Positions 43,614 through 51,928 of a stretch of 64,000 bases of DNA are shown here, one piece after another. Where the stretch lies: positions 52,842 through 116,841 of the forward strand of contig NZ_CABQJR010000003.1 in the NCBI RefSeq assembly GCF_902464545.1, in the 5' to 3' direction. The notes under the pieces were generated by a model that was given only the letters and a program-made list of their open reading frames with translations, had not been told where the DNA came from and made no database searches. This stretch comes from an uncultured Senegalimassilia sp. (GTDB taxonomy: Bacteria > Actinomycetota > Coriobacteriia > Coriobacteriales > Eggerthellaceae). The number at the start of each line of letters is the position of its first letter. The stretch's first letter is position 1. The translations under genes were made by a program, and so were the position numbers.

Positions 43614-44930
43614 ATGAACGTCGATATGGAGGATAACCGCGCAAGGCTTCCGCGTTACTTCACGCTCGAGATGCTCATGTCGGTGATGGTGGCGCTATCG
43701 GGCCTTGTGCTCATCTGGAACCTGGTATCGCCCGTCGTCAGCGTGTTGGCGCTGTTCATCGCGGGCATGGTGTTCACCCTGTCCATCACCGTGCTCATCC
43801 GCCTGCTCATGGACCCCGACTCCGTGCGCGCGCGCCAATCCAGCAACGTGCTGCAGCTGGCAAGCCAAACCCTTGAGGCCATGGGCGAGGAAGGCCTGGA
43901 CAGCAAATCAGCCCAGCGCATCTGCAGCCTGCTTTTGCCCTCTACCGCGGCCATCGCCGTGGCCATCACCGACGACCGCTTCATCCTGGGTTACGCCGGC
44001 TACGAGGAATCGCGCAACCTTTCCGGCAGCGTCATCCGCACGCATGCCACGTACTCCACGCTGGCGGACGGCAAGACGCGCGTGCTGTTCACCCCTGAGG
44101 AGATCGGCTTCCCCAAGGGCACCCATGGCATCAACGCCGCCATCATCGTGCCGTTGACCGTGGGCAAGGATGTGAAGGGCACGCTGAAGTTCTACTATCG
44201 CCGTGCCAACCACATCAGCGAAACCCAGAAATCCATCGCCACCGGCTTCGGCCAGCTGCTGTCCACGCAGATGGCGGCATCGGCGCTCGAGGAGCAGACG
44301 GCCCTGGCAACCAAGATGGAGCTCAAGATGCTCCAAAGCCAGATCAACCCGCACTTCCTGTTCAACACCATCAACACCATCGCGTCGTTCACGCGCACCG
44401 ACCCCGTACGTGCCCGCACGTTGCTGCGCGAGTTCGCGAAGTTCTACCGCAGCACGCTTGAGGATTCCGGCGACCTGATCGAGTTCCGTCGCGAACTCGA
44501 GCAGACGCAGCGTTACTTCATGTTCGAGCTGGCGCGTTTCGGCGAGGACCGTTTGGAGCTGATCTGCAACGTGGAGCCCGAGGTCGAGGATATGATGGTG
44601 CCGCCGTTCTTGATCCAGCCCCTGGTGGAGAACGCGGTGCGCCACGCCATGCCCTCCGAGGGCAAGCTGACCATCCGCGTGGAGGGCGTGCGGCAAGGCG
44701 ACGATGTCATCGTCTCCGTTATCGATGACGGCAACGGCATGACGCAGGAGGCTTGCAACAACATCCTCCATCCCGGTTCCACGACGGGTTGCGGCATAGC
44801 CGTGGGCAACGTGCACGACCGCATCTGCGGGTATTTCGGCGCGGGCACGCATTTGGAAGTGGAAAGCGAGCTGGGTCAGGGCACCACGGTGCGCCTGGTT
44901 TTGGTCGAAGGCGCTTTAAGACAGTATTAG
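43614..44930 (+). CDS. LytS/YehU-type sensor histidine kinase
   Basis: A 438-residue membrane sensor kinase. Two N-terminal membrane helices span about residues 18-70. A GAF-like sensor region (about 105-215) follows, then the His_kinase domain with the phosphorylated histidine in QSQINPHFLFNTINTIASF, and a GHKL ATPase with PLVENAVRHAM and VIDDGNGM. This is the LytS class, which pairs with LytTR regulators; such a regulator lies at 46852-47565, beyond a tRNA and a peptidase gene. The ATG at 43614 has AAGGAG 7 bp upstream; a longer frame overlaps the TSUP gene. Signal unknown. Confidence 0.92.
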   Translation: MNVDMEDNRARLPRYFTLEMLMSVMVALSGLVLIWNLVSPVVSVLALFIAGMVFTLSITVLIRLLMDPDSVRARQSSNVLQLASQTLEAMGEEGLDSKSAQRICSLLLPSTAAIAVAITDDRFILGYAGYEESRNLSGSVIRTHATYSTLADGKTRVLFTPEEIGFPKGTHGINAAIIVPLTVGKDVKGTLKFYYRRANHISETQKSIATGFGQLLSTQMAASALEEQTALATKMELKMLQSQINPHFLFNTINTIASFTRTDPVRARTLLREFAKFYRSTLEDSGDLIEFRRELEQTQRYFMFELARFGEDRLELICNVEPEVEDMMVPPFLIQPLVENAVRHAMPSEGKLTIRVEGVRQGDDVIVSVIDDGNGMTQEACNNILHPGSTTGCGIAVGNVHDRICGYFGAGTHLEVESELGQGTTVRLVLVEGALRQY

Positions 44931-44934
44931 AGAA

Positions 44935-44964
44935 TGAAAACGGCCCCGCGGATGCGGGGCCGTT
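44935..44964 (-). terminator. Terminator of tRNA-Leu (minus strand)
   Basis: AACGGCCCCGC / GCGGGGCCGTT stem with a 4-nt loop; on the minus strand it is followed by TTTTCATTCT. It may also stop the converging kinase transcript. Confidence 0.85.
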
Positions 44965-44973
44965 GATTGCGAA

Positions 44974-45057
44974 TGGTGCCCGAGGCGAGAGTCGAACTCG
45001 CACGTCTTTCGACAACGGTTTTTGAGACCGCCGCGTCTGCCATTCCGCCACTCGGGC
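44974..45057 (-). tRNA. tRNA-Leu (CAA)
   Basis: On the minus strand the gene begins GCCCGAGTGGCGGAATGGC and ends with the matching CTCGGGC acceptor arm plus encoded CCA. The anticodon loop CTCAAAA gives CAA. A long variable arm and 84-nt length are typical of leucine tRNA. It lies between the kinase and peptidase genes. Confidence 0.95.
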
Positions 45058-45119
45058 ATTGAGCTTTACCATTGTACCGGATGATTCTGGTCCGCACAAC
45101 AGGAAATGGAGATGACTTC

Positions 45120-46631
45120 ATGGTTGAGAACGCAGCATTAACGGCTATGCCGTCGGACGAGCTGCTCGAGCAGTGCATCGATCGTTACCTTGACGAGCAT
45201 TGGGAGGATATCGTCGCCGATATCGATAGGCTTGTGCGCATCCCCAGCTTCGAGGACCTTGGCGCAGCGGCCGAGGGCGCGCCGTACGGTCCCGGCCCGC
45301 GCAAGGCGCTCAACGCCGCGCTCGCCATGGCGAACGACATGGGCTTCGAGGTTCATGACGACGCCGGCCACGTCGGCTACGCCGATCTTGTCGGAGCCTC
45401 CGAAGAGCAGCTGGGCATCATCGGCCACATCGACGTGGTGCCGGCGGGCCCGGGCTGGCATTTCGAGCCGTACCAGGTCACGCGCAAGGACGGCTATTTG
45501 CTGGGCCGCGGCGTCATCGACGACAAGGGCCCGAGCGTGGTGGCGCTGCACGCTATGAACCTGTGGCGCCGCATGCAGCTCGACGGCCAGGCGCCGCAGC
45601 TTCCCTACACCCTGCGCTTCATCTTCGGCGTGAACGAGGAAACGCGTATGGACGACGTCCATTACTACCGCGCTCACCACACCGACCCGGCGTTCCTGTT
45701 CACACCCGATGCTGAGTTCCCCGTGTGCTACGGCGAGAAGGGTATCTATCACAGCCTTATGACCAGCGCTGATGTGCCGGTTGAGCGGCGTACGGTGATT
45801 TCGCTCGAAGGCGGCACGGCGGTGAACGCGGTGCCGGGTCATGCGCAGGCGGTGATGCGCGCGGGGGCGTGCGAGCTCCCGGCGGCGCAGGGCATCGAGG
45901 TGGAGCTGCTCGACGAGCGCGATGCCGCGGCGGCCTTGGAAGCTGCCGGCGCGCAGACTGACGCGGCCGGCTGCCGCCTGGCGCGCATCACGGCCACGGG
46001 TCGCAGCGCGCACGCGAGCCTGCCGCAGGGCGGCGTGAGCGCCATCGGGATGCTGATCGGTTACTTGCTGGAGAGCGGCCTGATCGGCGAAGAGGAGCGC
46101 GCCTACTTCCAGACGGTGGCGCGCATCGCGGCGGCAACGGACGGCACCACGGTCGACCTCGCCTGCTCTGACGCCGATTTCGGCGAGCTCACCATCGTGG
46201 CGGGGCGCGCCGCCATGCAGGACGGCCGCTTCACGCAGACCATCGACGTCCGCTATCCTACCGCCATCACGGGCGACGAAGTGCACGCGAAGCTGGAGGC
46301 GCTGGCGAAGGCGGCGGGCGGCACGTGCGAGAAGACGCGCGACGACGCGCCGTTTCTGCTCGACCCGCAGGGGCCGGCCATCCAGGCGCTGCTGGCCTCG
46401 TACAACCAGGCCACGGGCGAGGATGCCGAGCCGTTCACCATGGGCGGCGGCACGTATGCACGCGAGTTCTCCCGCGCGGCAAGCTTCGGCCCCGAGAAGC
46501 CGTGGGAGCAGGCGCCCGAGTGGGTGGGCGGCATGCACGGTCCCGATGAGGGCGTTGGCGAGCAGCTGCTGAAGGAGGCCTTCCGCATCTACGCGCTCAC
46601 CATCGGCAAGCTCATGCAGCTCGACTTGTAG
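45120..46631 (+). CDS. M20 family dipeptidase (PepV-like)
   Basis: A 503-residue cytosolic metallopeptidase of the M20/Sapep-PepV group. Metal and catalytic segments are visible: IIGHIDVVPAG (zinc His, Asp), GRGVIDDKGPSV (bridging Asp), FIFGVNEETRMDD (catalytic Glu) and FTPDAEFPVCYGEKG. The late GGGTYAREF and GMHGPDEGVGEQLL give the last histidine ligand region. Length and motifs suit dipeptidases that free amino acids from short peptides. GGAG stands 8 bp before the ATG at 45120. Monocistronic by spacing. Confidence 0.93.
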   Translation: MVENAALTAMPSDELLEQCIDRYLDEHWEDIVADIDRLVRIPSFEDLGAAAEGAPYGPGPRKALNAALAMANDMGFEVHDDAGHVGYADLVGASEEQLGIIGHIDVVPAGPGWHFEPYQVTRKDGYLLGRGVIDDKGPSVVALHAMNLWRRMQLDGQAPQLPYTLRFIFGVNEETRMDDVHYYRAHHTDPAFLFTPDAEFPVCYGEKGIYHSLMTSADVPVERRTVISLEGGTAVNAVPGHAQAVMRAGACELPAAQGIEVELLDERDAAAALEAAGAQTDAAGCRLARITATGRSAHASLPQGGVSAIGMLIGYLLESGLIGEEERAYFQTVARIAAATDGTTVDLACSDADFGELTIVAGRAAMQDGRFTQTIDVRYPTAITGDEVHAKLEALAKAAGGTCEKTRDDAPFLLDPQGPAIQALLASYNQATGEDAEPFTMGGGTYAREFSRAASFGPEKPWEQAPEWVGGMHGPDEGVGEQLLKEAFRIYALTIGKLMQLDL

Positions 46632-46851
46632 GGTAAGCGCGGTCTTGTCAAGCGTGTGCGCGGAAACCACCGTTCACCGCCGAAATCGACCGCTTAAACC
46701 CCTAACTCGACCGTTCGCAGCGCAAATTGTTGGGAAAAACGGTCTGCTTTACATAAGGCAACGCGCCAGCGCATCGCCGTATGCTACACTGCAGGAAGAA
46801 ATGATTCTCAGATTCGCCATCTGATAAAAGGAAAGCAAGGAGGCCCTACTT

Positions 46852-47565
46852 ATGTTGAAAGCGATGATCGTCGACGACGAGGCCCCTGCGCGCTCCGAAC
46901 TGAAGTTCCTGCTCGACGAACTGGGTCAAACGGAGGTCGTCGCCGAGGCGGCAAGCGTGCGCGAGGCCATCGAGAAGCTGAAAGAATATCCCTGCGACGT
47001 CATGTTCCTGGACGTGAACATGCCCGAGGCAACCGGCCTGCAGCTTGCCGAGGCCCTGCAGCACCTGAAGTTCCCGCCCGCGGTGGTGTTCGTCACCGCT
47101 TACAGCGAGTTCGCGCTTGACGCCTTCAAGGTCAACGCCATCGATTACCTGGTGAAGCCGGTCGAAACCGACCGCCTGTCCCAGGCCATCACCCGCGTTC
47201 GCGAGCACGTGCAGCTGCATGCGCAGGCCCAGAAGTCCGAGCGCATCCCGGTTGAGAAGGCCGGTAAGAAGATCCTCATCAGCATCGATAAGATCCGTTT
47301 CGTCATGGCACGCGACGACTATGCGTACCTGCAAACCGACACGGACCGCTACTTCAGCACCGTCAGCCTGGCACAGCTGGAGAAGCGCCTGGACGGCCAC
47401 GGGTTCTTCCGCGTGCACCGCGGCTATCTGGTGAACCTGTCCATGGTCGAGGAGATCGAGCCCGTCGCCGGCGGCACGCTGCTGCTCACGCTCAACGGCG
47501 TGGAAGAGAAGATCCCCGTCAGCCGCCGCCGCGTGTCCGCGCTGAAGAAGGCGCTGGGCCTGTAA
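46852..47565 (+). CDS. LytTR-family response regulator
   Basis: A 237-residue transcription regulator. The N-terminal receiver has MIVDDE and the phosphoacceptor D54 in VMFLDVNMP. The C-terminal LytTR DNA-binding domain (about 130-237) has RFVMARDDYAYLQTDTDRYFS, FFRVHRGYLVNLSMV and VSRRRVSALKKAL. GGAGG lies 8 bp before the ATG. Its natural partner, the LytS-type kinase, is 1.9 kb upstream, separated by tRNA-Leu and the dipeptidase. Targets unknown; LytSR systems often sense pyruvate or membrane potential. An extended -10 (TGcTACACT, 46782-46790) may serve as promoter. Confidence 0.93.
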   Translation: MLKAMIVDDEAPARSELKFLLDELGQTEVVAEAASVREAIEKLKEYPCDVMFLDVNMPEATGLQLAEALQHLKFPPAVVFVTAYSEFALDAFKVNAIDYLVKPVETDRLSQAITRVREHVQLHAQAQKSERIPVEKAGKKILISIDKIRFVMARDDYAYLQTDTDRYFSTVSLAQLEKRLDGHGFFRVHRGYLVNLSMVEEIEPVAGGTLLLTLNGVEEKIPVSRRRVSALKKALGL

Positions 47566-47604
47566 GGAGCAGCTGGTTGAGCTCGGGAATATGAGCCAAG
47601 TATC

Positions 47605-47634
47605 AGGCCGGTGCCGAAAGGCGCCGGCCTTTTT
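47605..47634 (+). terminator. Terminator after LytTR gene
   Basis: AGGCCGGTGCC / GGCGCCGGCCT with loop GAAA, followed by TTTTT. Confidence 0.95.
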
Positions 47635-47761
47635 GCCATCAGATGCGGAAGGCGCTTGGCTGCTCGGTACGTACTTGCAGGCTTGCGCGGGGAATCTGCG
47701 GGCGAACCTACTGAAGTGACGGGAGCGGGGCGGAGGAGTATGCGCGGAGGAGGTGCGTAAG

Positions 47762-48550
47762 GTGCGAAGCGGAAAGCCCGCTGCGGCATTTACTGTGCTG
47801 CTCGTCGTATCATTTGCGACTATGAACGCCATGCCTTCCGATACGCTGCTGGCCGCGATGCTGCAGGAAGCGGTGTTGGCGCTGGTCGCACTTGTGGCCG
47901 TGAGGTTCGCCGTTCCTGATGCGCTCAAGCGTTGTACTCAATCTGTGCAACAACGGAACACTGTGCGTTTTGCAGGGATTACCTTACTCTTAACGGGTCT
48001 TGTCGGCGGTGCGATAACCATTTTGACCTGGTATTTCGCTAATAGCGGCAACGGGGCGGGCTTTGTATCCGCTGTGTTGCCGTCGGCTGTCGACCTTATG
48101 GAAAACCTGCTGCTCTTGTTAGGCATCTGCCTGCTCACCGGTCTGTACGAGGAATCGTTCATGCGTGTGCTGGGCATAGAGGCGTTCGAGCGGGCGTTGG
48201 ATACGAAGCGCGCCATCTTGGCGTCAGCGGCGTTGTTCGCGCTGCTGCACGTGGGCGCGCCCGATGTATCGGCAGGCCAGCTGGTGCTTTTGCAGACGGC
48301 GTTGAAGTTTGGGCAGGCTCTGCTGTTTGGCGTGATCCTGGGTGCGCTGTATGTGCGAACGCGTCGGTTATGGCCTTGCGCATTCATCCATGCCGGCTTC
48401 GATGTTCTGTATATGACGCCAAACGTGCTCCTAACAGGCACGATGCCCGAAACATATGCATCGGGGGCGATGGGCGACACCGTGCTGCTTGCGGTGTCGG
48501 TCCTTATGCTCTCAGGCATCGTCTTGAAAATTCGCAAAGAAATTGCGTGA
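47762..48550 (+). CDS. CPBP family intramembrane protease
   Basis: A polytopic membrane protein of about 262 residues with the CPBP (CAAX protease/bacteriocin-processing, Abi) motifs: the EEsxxR motif in YEESFMRVLGI, FALLHVG and FIHAGFDVLYM. Such proteases act in prenyl-protein processing or bacteriocin self-immunity. The start is ambiguous: AGGAGG (47748-47753) has 8-bp spacing to GTG 47762, whereas GTG 47753 overlaps it. Composition is lower in GC and codon bias weaker than in the neighbours. No bacteriocin gene is nearby. Confidence 0.85.
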   Translation: MRSGKPAAAFTVLLVVSFATMNAMPSDTLLAAMLQEAVLALVALVAVRFAVPDALKRCTQSVQQRNTVRFAGITLLLTGLVGGAITILTWYFANSGNGAGFVSAVLPSAVDLMENLLLLLGICLLTGLYEESFMRVLGIEAFERALDTKRAILASAALFALLHVGAPDVSAGQLVLLQTALKFGQALLFGVILGALYVRTRRLWPCAFIHAGFDVLYMTPNVLLTGTMPETYASGAMGDTVLLAVSVLMLSGIVLKIRKEIA

Positions 48551-48618
48551 TAGCACTTGCGTGCATACGTCTTAACGTGTAGTATACATACCCGCTTTGA
48601 GAAATCAGGCGCCAATTC

Positions 48619-48705
48619 GCGGGCGTGGCGGAATTGGCAGACGCGTACGGTTCAGGTCCGTATGGGGGCAACCCCATGGAGGTTCAAGTCCTCTCGCCCG
48701 CACCA
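48619..48705 (+). tRNA. tRNA-Leu (CAG), copy 1
   Basis: GCGGGCG acceptor arm paired with CGCCCGC, encoded CCA, anticodon loop TTCAGGT giving CAG, and a long class-II variable arm. Read from the plus strand. Confidence 0.97.
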
Positions 48706-48715
48706 TTCGAAATCG

Positions 48716-48741
48716 AAAGACCCGCTTCGGCGGGTCTTTTT
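48716..48741 (+). terminator. Terminator of tRNA-Leu copy 1
   Basis: AAAGACCCGC-TTCG-GCGGGTCTTT followed by further T residues. Confidence 0.95.
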
Positions 48742-48888
48742 GCATCTTGGAAAGATGCACTGCAGTTCGCTCTGCCGAAGCTTGCTTTCTCGTGCTGCAA
48801 GAGGGTGCAAGATGAATTTGAAATTCCCTCTTGCGCAGATTGAGGAAATGACGTAACATACTTTCTTGCCTTGTTAAGGCGCCAATTC

Positions 48889-48975
48889 GCGGGCGTGGCG
48901 GAATTGGCAGACGCGTACGGTTCAGGTCCGTATGGGGGCAACCCCATGGAGGTTCAAGTCCTCTCGCCCGCACCA
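48889..48975 (+). tRNA. tRNA-Leu (CAG), copy 2
   Basis: Identical in sequence to the tRNA at 48619-48705, including CCA and the CAG anticodon. Confidence 0.97.
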
Positions 48976-48985
48976 TTCGAAATCG

Positions 48986-49011
48986 AAAGACCCGCTTCGG
49001 CGGGTCTTTTT
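48986..49011 (+). terminator. Terminator of tRNA-Leu copy 2
   Basis: Same hairpin and T run as copy 1. Confidence 0.95.
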
Positions 49012-49129
49012 GCGTATGCGGACAATTGCAGCGCCCTGCCATTCGTTTCGCAAAACTACCCATTTTGCTGTAAAACGCTGTGCTTCATTCTTGTTGACGC
49101 AGCGTTGCTTTCTTCGGGCTGGTTTCGCT

Positions 49130-49138
49130 TGCTACTAT
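49130..49138 (+). promoter_or_regulatory. Candidate extended -10 promoter
   Basis: TGcTACTAT, 50 bp before the antiporter start; no -35 at standard spacing. Confidence 0.45.
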
Positions 49139-49188
49139 AGTGCGGAAACCTTAATACCGTGGCGTTGATCCCCGAAGGAAGTATGCTT

Positions 49189-51285
49189 ATGGAAATGCTC
49201 GAGTTCGTGTTGCTGTTGTTGGCGGCGGTGCTTGTCTCCGCCGTGCTCGATCAGGTCACCCCGCGCGTGTCGTTGCCGCTGGTGCAGATCGCGCTTGGCG
49301 CCGTCATCATCTTGCTGGTGGGCACGCCCGTCGACGTGGCAATCGATCCTGAGCTGTTCCTTGTGCTGTTCATCGCTCCATTGCTGTTCGACGAATCGCG
49401 GCATGCAAGCAAACGTGGGCTGTGGGACAACAAGGGGGCCATCGTATCCCTTGCGGTCGGCTTGGTGCTCGCCACGGTTTTGGTGGTCGGTTTCGTGCTG
49501 AACTGGCTGGAGCCCTCCATCCCGCTTGCGGCGGCGTTCGCCCTGGGTGCGGCGTTGGGGCCCACCGATGCCGTGGCCGTCTCGGCCCTTGGCAAGGATA
49601 TCCACCTGTCCAGCCGTCAGAAATCCCTGCTCTCCGGCGAGGCGCTCATCAATGACGCATCGGGCGTCGTTTCGTTCCAGTTCGCCATAGCTGCGGCCAT
49701 CACGGGCTCGTTTTCCCTGGCCAACGCTGCGCAAAGCTTCGTCATCAGCTTCTTTGGCGGCATCGCGGTCGGCCTGGTGGTGGGCTTGCTGGCGGTGCTG
49801 GCGCTCGGCGCCATCCGTAGCTACGGCTACGAGAGCATCACGGTGCACGTGGTGTTCGAGGTGTTCACGCCCTTCATCACGTTCCTGACCGCTGAGCATT
49901 TCGGCACAAGCGGCATCCTGGCCGTGGTGGCTGCCGGCCTGCTCATCGCGCTGATGCCGCATAAGCCAACGCCGGCGGCCGCGCGTCTGAAACTTGCGTC
50001 GAACAGCGTGTGGGAGGCGCTCGTCTTCGTCATCAACGGCGTGGTGTTCGTCATGTTGGGTATGCAGCTGCCGAAGGCCGTCATGCCGTCGTGGCACAGC
50101 AGCGAGACCAGCTCGCTTCTGCTGTGCGCCTTGGTGCTGCTCGTCACGGCGCTGGTGGTCGGTGTGCGTTTCCTGTGGGTGCTTATCATGGAGCGCGTGC
50201 ATCGCAGCTCAAAGCTGCGCACGGGAGGTCAGTTGGTGCGCGACGCCCTGGTCACCACGCTTTCGGGTCCGAAGGGCGCCATCACGCTGTCCATCATCAT
50301 GACCATCCCGTTCACTCTTTCCACGGGCGAGGCGTTCCCTCAGCGCGACAACCTGATCTTCCTGGCATCGGGCGTCATTCTGTGCACGTTGCTGCTGGCG
50401 AACTTCGTGGTGCCGCTGCTTGCGCCGAAGGAGCAGGCTGACGAGCGGGATGACCAAGCGGTGAATGCGGCGCACATCGAGATCCTCAAACGCGTCATCC
50501 GCCAAGTGCGCGAGCAGAAGACGCCGACTAACGAGGCTGCCACGCAGATCGTCGTCCGGCAGTACAGCGAGCGCATCAAGCGGCTGCGGCGCAAGAACAC
50601 CTCGGCCCCGTGCTTGCTCGAGCTGCGCGCAACGGCCATCGAACAGCAAAAGGCCCAGGTGGATAAGTACATCCGCGAAGGACGCATCTCCCGTGCCGAG
50701 GGTGAGCGCGAAATTGAGCGTCTCGAAAGCTCTCGTCGCACGCTTCTGCGTGCGCATACGCGTCGCCAGGCGCTGGGAGAGGTGTGGAGCCGCCTGAAGG
50801 TGGGTACCGTGCATACGGCGCGCCGCGTCGATCGCGCTGTTCGCCATGTGGTTGACGACGAAGCCAAGATCGAGCAGCATCGCCAGCTGCGCATCGAGCT
50901 GGAGGAGTGCGCGCTTGCGTACTACAACCTACAGATGACCGACGAGAACCTCGAAATCGCCGACGGTGCGGGCGTGCTTGCAGCGGAATGCCGCTCCACG
51001 CTGGCTTTTTTACGCGCGGCTAACGAGCCGGAGAAGCTGGCCAGGGCCAACGTTGCGGGCAGCGTCGTCGGCATGGACGCCGGCGGCATGCGCGGCGCGC
51101 TAGAGGGCATGGACACGCAAAAAATCCAGGTGATCAAGGCGCGCGTGTCCGATGTGGAGGCCGACGCCCTGCGCATCGAGCTTGAGGAGATCCAGGCGAT
51201 GCGCGATGAGGGAGCCATCAGCCGCGAGACGGCGCGGAACTTGCGCGAAGAAGTATACTTGCTTCAAATGACCATTGGAGATTAG
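49189..51285 (+). CDS. Na+/H+ antiporter, CPA1/NhaP-like
   Basis: A 698-residue cation/proton antiporter. Residues 1 to about 410 form roughly 12 membrane helices with CPA1 signatures: LFIAPLLFDESR, the GPTDAVAVSAL motif, and LLSGEALINDASGVV holding the transport ND pair. The long cytosolic tail (about 415-698) is charged and helical (RQVREQKTPTNEAA, IEQQKAQVDKYIREGRIS, EIQAMRDEGAISRETARNLREEV), probably regulatory. AAGGAA has 8-bp spacing to ATG 49189, better than to ATG 49183. The YigZ gene follows after 7 bp. It expels sodium or potassium in exchange for protons. Confidence 0.9.
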   Translation: MEMLEFVLLLLAAVLVSAVLDQVTPRVSLPLVQIALGAVIILLVGTPVDVAIDPELFLVLFIAPLLFDESRHASKRGLWDNKGAIVSLAVGLVLATVLVVGFVLNWLEPSIPLAAAFALGAALGPTDAVAVSALGKDIHLSSRQKSLLSGEALINDASGVVSFQFAIAAAITGSFSLANAAQSFVISFFGGIAVGLVVGLLAVLALGAIRSYGYESITVHVVFEVFTPFITFLTAEHFGTSGILAVVAAGLLIALMPHKPTPAAARLKLASNSVWEALVFVINGVVFVMLGMQLPKAVMPSWHSSETSSLLLCALVLLVTALVVGVRFLWVLIMERVHRSSKLRTGGQLVRDALVTTLSGPKGAITLSIIMTIPFTLSTGEAFPQRDNLIFLASGVILCTLLLANFVVPLLAPKEQADERDDQAVNAAHIEILKRVIRQVREQKTPTNEAATQIVVRQYSERIKRLRRKNTSAPCLLELRATAIEQQKAQVDKYIREGRISRAEGEREIERLESSRRTLLRAHTRRQALGEVWSRLKVGTVHTARRVDRAVRHVVDDEAKIEQHRQLRIELEECALAYYNLQMTDENLEIADGAGVLAAECRSTLAFLRAANEPEKLARANVAGSVVGMDAGGMRGALEGMDTQKIQVIKARVSDVEADALRIELEEIQAMRDEGAISRETARNLREEVYLLQMTIGD

Positions 51286-51292
51286 GAACCGA

Positions 51293-51928
51293 ATGAGCTC
51301 GTACACCACCATCGAGGGGCGCGCCGTCGCCGAGATCGAGGAGAAGAAAAGCCGCTTCATCGCCAGCCTGGCCCATGTGGAGACCGAGGAAGAGGCTCTG
51401 GCGTTCCTCGAGGAGATCCGTGTGGCGAACCGCATGGCGCGTCACAACGTGTATGCATACATCCTGCGCCAGGGCGGCGCGGGTGCCGCAGGGCGCGTTC
51501 GCTATTCCGACGATGGCGAACCTCAGAAGACCGCGGGCCTGCCCACCCTCGAGGTGCTGCAGCATGCGGGGCTGACCGACGTGGTGTGCGTGGTCACGCG
51601 CTATTTCGGCGGCGTGCTGCTGGGTACGGGCGGCCTGGTTCGCGCCTACACCCAGTCAACTCAGGCGGGTATCGATGCCGCGCAGTTGGTGGTGGTGTCG
51701 CGCTGCGTGGATTTGCACATCCGCATAGCGTACCCGCGTTACGAGCAGCTGATGCGGTTGGCGGAAGACCACGGTGCCAAGGTGCTGTCAACCGACTTCG
51801 CCGATGCGGTCACCATGAACCTGCGCATGCTCGATGGCACGCAGCAGCCCTTGCTTGAAGCGCTGACAGCGCTAGAGCGAGGCCAAGAGGACGTGGAAGT
51901 CAGCGACCCTATAGATGCCGCTTTCTAG
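51293..51928 (+). CDS. YigZ/IMPACT family protein (UPF0029)
   Basis: A 211-residue member of the YigZ/IMPACT family. The conserved KKSRFIASLAHV opening, HNVYAYILR, the YSDDGEPQKTAGLP motif and VVTRYFGGVLLGTGGLVRAY are all present. The C-terminal DUF1949 half is present too. Eukaryotic IMPACT controls translation under stress; the bacterial function is poorly known and it is not a proven peptidase. AGGAAC precedes the ATG. It is close behind the antiporter gene. Its stop codon overlaps the stop of the convergent LuxR regulator within one CTAG. Confidence 0.92.
   Translation: MSSYTTIEGRAVAEIEEKKSRFIASLAHVETEEEALAFLEEIRVANRMARHNVYAYILRQGGAGAAGRVRYSDDGEPQKTAGLPTLEVLQHAGLTDVVCVVTRYFGGVLLGTGGLVRAYTQSTQAGIDAAQLVVVSRCVDLHIRIAYPRYEQLMRLAEDHGAKVLSTDFADAVTMNLRMLDGTQQPLLEALTALERGQEDVEVSDPIDAAF

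Larger units (their letters stand above)
48607..49013 (+). repeat. Tandem 137-bp identical duplication (two tRNA-Leu units)
   Basis: Positions 48607-48743 are repeated exactly at 48877-49013, 270 bp apart. Each unit has 12 bp of leader, the whole tRNA, and its terminator. The sequence between units is unrelated, with no gene seen. Confidence 0.95.

Noticed and set aside
48605..49063. 152-codon minus-strand frame with an internal repeat
   Set aside because: It is read antisense through the two identical tRNA-Leu genes; the repeat reflects the tRNA duplication.
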